Below, in pieces: positions 5,926 through 6,980 of a stretch of DNA of 6,980 bases. Source of the DNA: Lachnospiraceae bacterium. GTDB lineage: Bacteria; Bacillota; Clostridia; Lachnospirales; Lachnospiraceae. The position numbers and the translations under genes are program-made. The DNA lies in NCBI GenBank assembly GCA_021202575.1, contig JAJQCU010000191.1:1-6980 (forward strand), given 5' to 3'. Position 1 is the first letter of the stretch; each line of letters starts with the position of its first letter. The notes under the pieces are model-generated. The model was not told the DNA's origin, ran no database searches, and worked only from the letters and a program-made list of their open reading frames with translations.

Positions 5926-6980
5926 TTTACGCCCTCTCTGGTATCCTCCAGAATAATGCCCTGATCCAGAAGCTCCTTACGGATCGCGTCCGCCCTGGCG
6001 AAATCCTTTGCCTTTCTGGCCGCCTGCCTCTGTGCGATCTTTGCCTCAATGTCTCCATCCAGAAGCTCTTCCTCTTTCAAAACGATCAGTCCGCACACAT
6101 CCGTCAGCGTCAGCAGGATGTCCAGAAGCGCTTTCGCGTATGCCCTGGAGGATTCCTCACCGGCCGTGCTGTTGGCAAATTTCACCAGCTCAAAAACAGC
6201 CGAAAGAGCGTCCGCGGTATTAAAGTCGTCGTCCATGGCGTCGTTAAATTTATCCACAAAGGCCTGCGCTTTGACCAGATTTTCCTTTTCCTCCCCGGCC
6301 AGCTCCTGTGCCTTATTATTTTCTGAAAGGAACTTTAAATTCTGCGCGCAGGTGCGGATGCGCTCCAGGCCGTTTTTGGCCGCTTCCATCAGCTCCCTGG
6401 AAAAATTCAGCGGACTTCTGTAATGGGCGGAGAGCATGAAAAACCGCAGCACCTGAAGGTCATACTGCTCCCCGATCTCACGGACGGTGAAAAAATTGCC
6501 CTCCGATTTGCTCATTTTTTTATTGTCAATATTTAAAAAGCCGTTGTGCATCCAGTAGTGGGCAAATTCCCTGCCGTTGGCGGCCTCCGACTGGGCGATC
6601 TCATTTTCATGATGAGGGAAAATCAGATCCTCGCCCCCGGCGTGAATGTCAATCTGCTCCCCCAGATATTTTTTGCTCATGACGGAGCACTCAATGTGCC
6701 AGCCCGGACGGCCCTCGCACCAGGGGGACTCCCAGTAGGGCTCGCCCTCCTTTCTGGGCTTCCAGAGCACGAAATCCAGCGGATCCTCCTTCTGATCCTC
6801 CCCGGATACCAGAAGCGATCTCATACCGCCCTGCAGATCGTCCAGATTCTTGTGAGATAGCTTGCCATAATCCTTAAACAATCTGGTCCGGAAATAAACA
6901 GTCCCATCCCCGGCCACGTAGGCATAGCCCTTCTCAATCAGGGTGCCGATCATCACCAGCATGCCGTCGCTGTCCTCGGT
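5910..6980 (-). CDS. cysS: Cysteinyl-tRNA synthetase (class I), N-terminus beyond the window
   Basis: The frame is open from the right edge and gives 356 residues, about three quarters of a family-typical 465-470. The N-terminal HIGH motif is therefore outside. Visible family signatures, in order, are L-I-E-K-G-Y-A-Y, the stretch P-L-D-F-V-L-W-K-P, and P-G-W-H-I-E-C-S with the zinc-ligand Cys. Next come [15 protein letters not shown] with zinc-ligand His and Glu, then the ATP-binding K-M-S-K-S loop (bases 6504-6518). The helical anticodon-binding DALR-type domain follows, ending in the typical [13 protein letters not shown]. The enzyme charges tRNA-Cys with cysteine using ATP in the cytoplasm. 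The stop codon TAG overlaps the mrnC coding start by 16 nt. The first in-frame ATG inside the window (6962) is an internal Met, since the frame upstream of it (T-E-D-S-D-G) continues family-like sequence. Confidence 0.97.
   Translation of the reverse strand, partial: TEDSDGMLVMIGTLIEKGYAYVAGDGTVYFRTRLFKDYGKLSHKNLDDLQGGMRSLLVSGEDQKEDPLDFVLWKPRKEGEPYWESPWCEGRPGWHIECSVMSKKYLGEQIDIHAGGEDLIFPHHENEIAQSEAANGREFAHYWMHNGFLNIDNKKMSKSEGNFFTVREIGEQYDLQVLRFFMLSAHYRSPLNFSRELMEAAKNGLERIRTCAQNLKFLSENNKAQELAGEEKENLVKAQAFVDKFNDAMDDDFNTADALSAVFELVKFANSTAGEESSRAYAKALLDILLTLTDVCGLIVLKEEELLDGDIEAKIAQRQAARKAKDFARADAIRKELLDQGIILEDTREGVKWRRA

Noticed and set aside
5745..6326. Plus-strand Pro/Ser/Ala-rich repeat protein
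   Set aside because: Its repeats are the reverse reading of the mrnC 36-bp minisatellite, and the rest is antisense to cysS.

Overview
The window looks like chromosomal DNA from a spore-forming clostridium of the Bacillota, most likely a Lachnospiraceae-type bacterium. The evidence is the order cysS - mrnC - rlmB - sigH, which is the conserved Bacillota neighbourhood of the sporulation sigma factor SigH. A clostridial-type bifunctional class A penicillin-binding protein follows, and then a short XerC/D-like integrase whose H-N-L-R-H box resembles integrases I recall as common in gut Lachnospiraceae. The family assignment rests on remembered similarity and was not tested by a search. Every supported gene lies on the minus strand, so transcription runs from the right end of the window to the left.

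Layout in transcription order. The 3' three quarters of cysS (cysteinyl-tRNA synthetase) enters at the right edge. It overlaps the GTG start of mrnC (Mini-ribonuclease III, which matures 23S rRNA), and mrnC carries an unusual N-terminal extension made of four tandem 12-residue repeats. After an intergenic repeat element come rlmB (a SPOUT-class 23S rRNA 2'-O-ribose methyltransferase) and, 2 nt later, sigH. A second, larger copy of the same intergenic element separates sigH from a complete 891-residue class A PBP, whose transcription ends at a strong intrinsic terminator near 950-987. Beyond the terminator, an extended -10 promoter and a good ribosome binding site precede a tyrosine recombinase that runs off the left edge.

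Functionally, the right half is a translation and RNA-processing cluster (tRNA charging, rRNA cutting, rRNA methylation) coupled to sigH. The PBP adds peptidoglycan synthesis. No terminator is visible between cysS and the PBP terminator, so read-through along the whole set is possible. The integrase is a separate transcription unit and the only gene of mobile-element type seen.

The most noteworthy structures are: (1) a dispersed intergenic element in two diverged copies, each starting at the stop codon of the upstream gene and ending just before the ribosome binding site of the downstream gene; the larger copy has near-perfect inverted ends and an internal 37-bp tandem duplication; and (2) the in-frame 36-bp minisatellite (order A-B-B-A) in mrnC. 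No CRISPR array, tRNA, rRNA or complete mobile element was found, and no gene-free stretch exceeds 300 bases.
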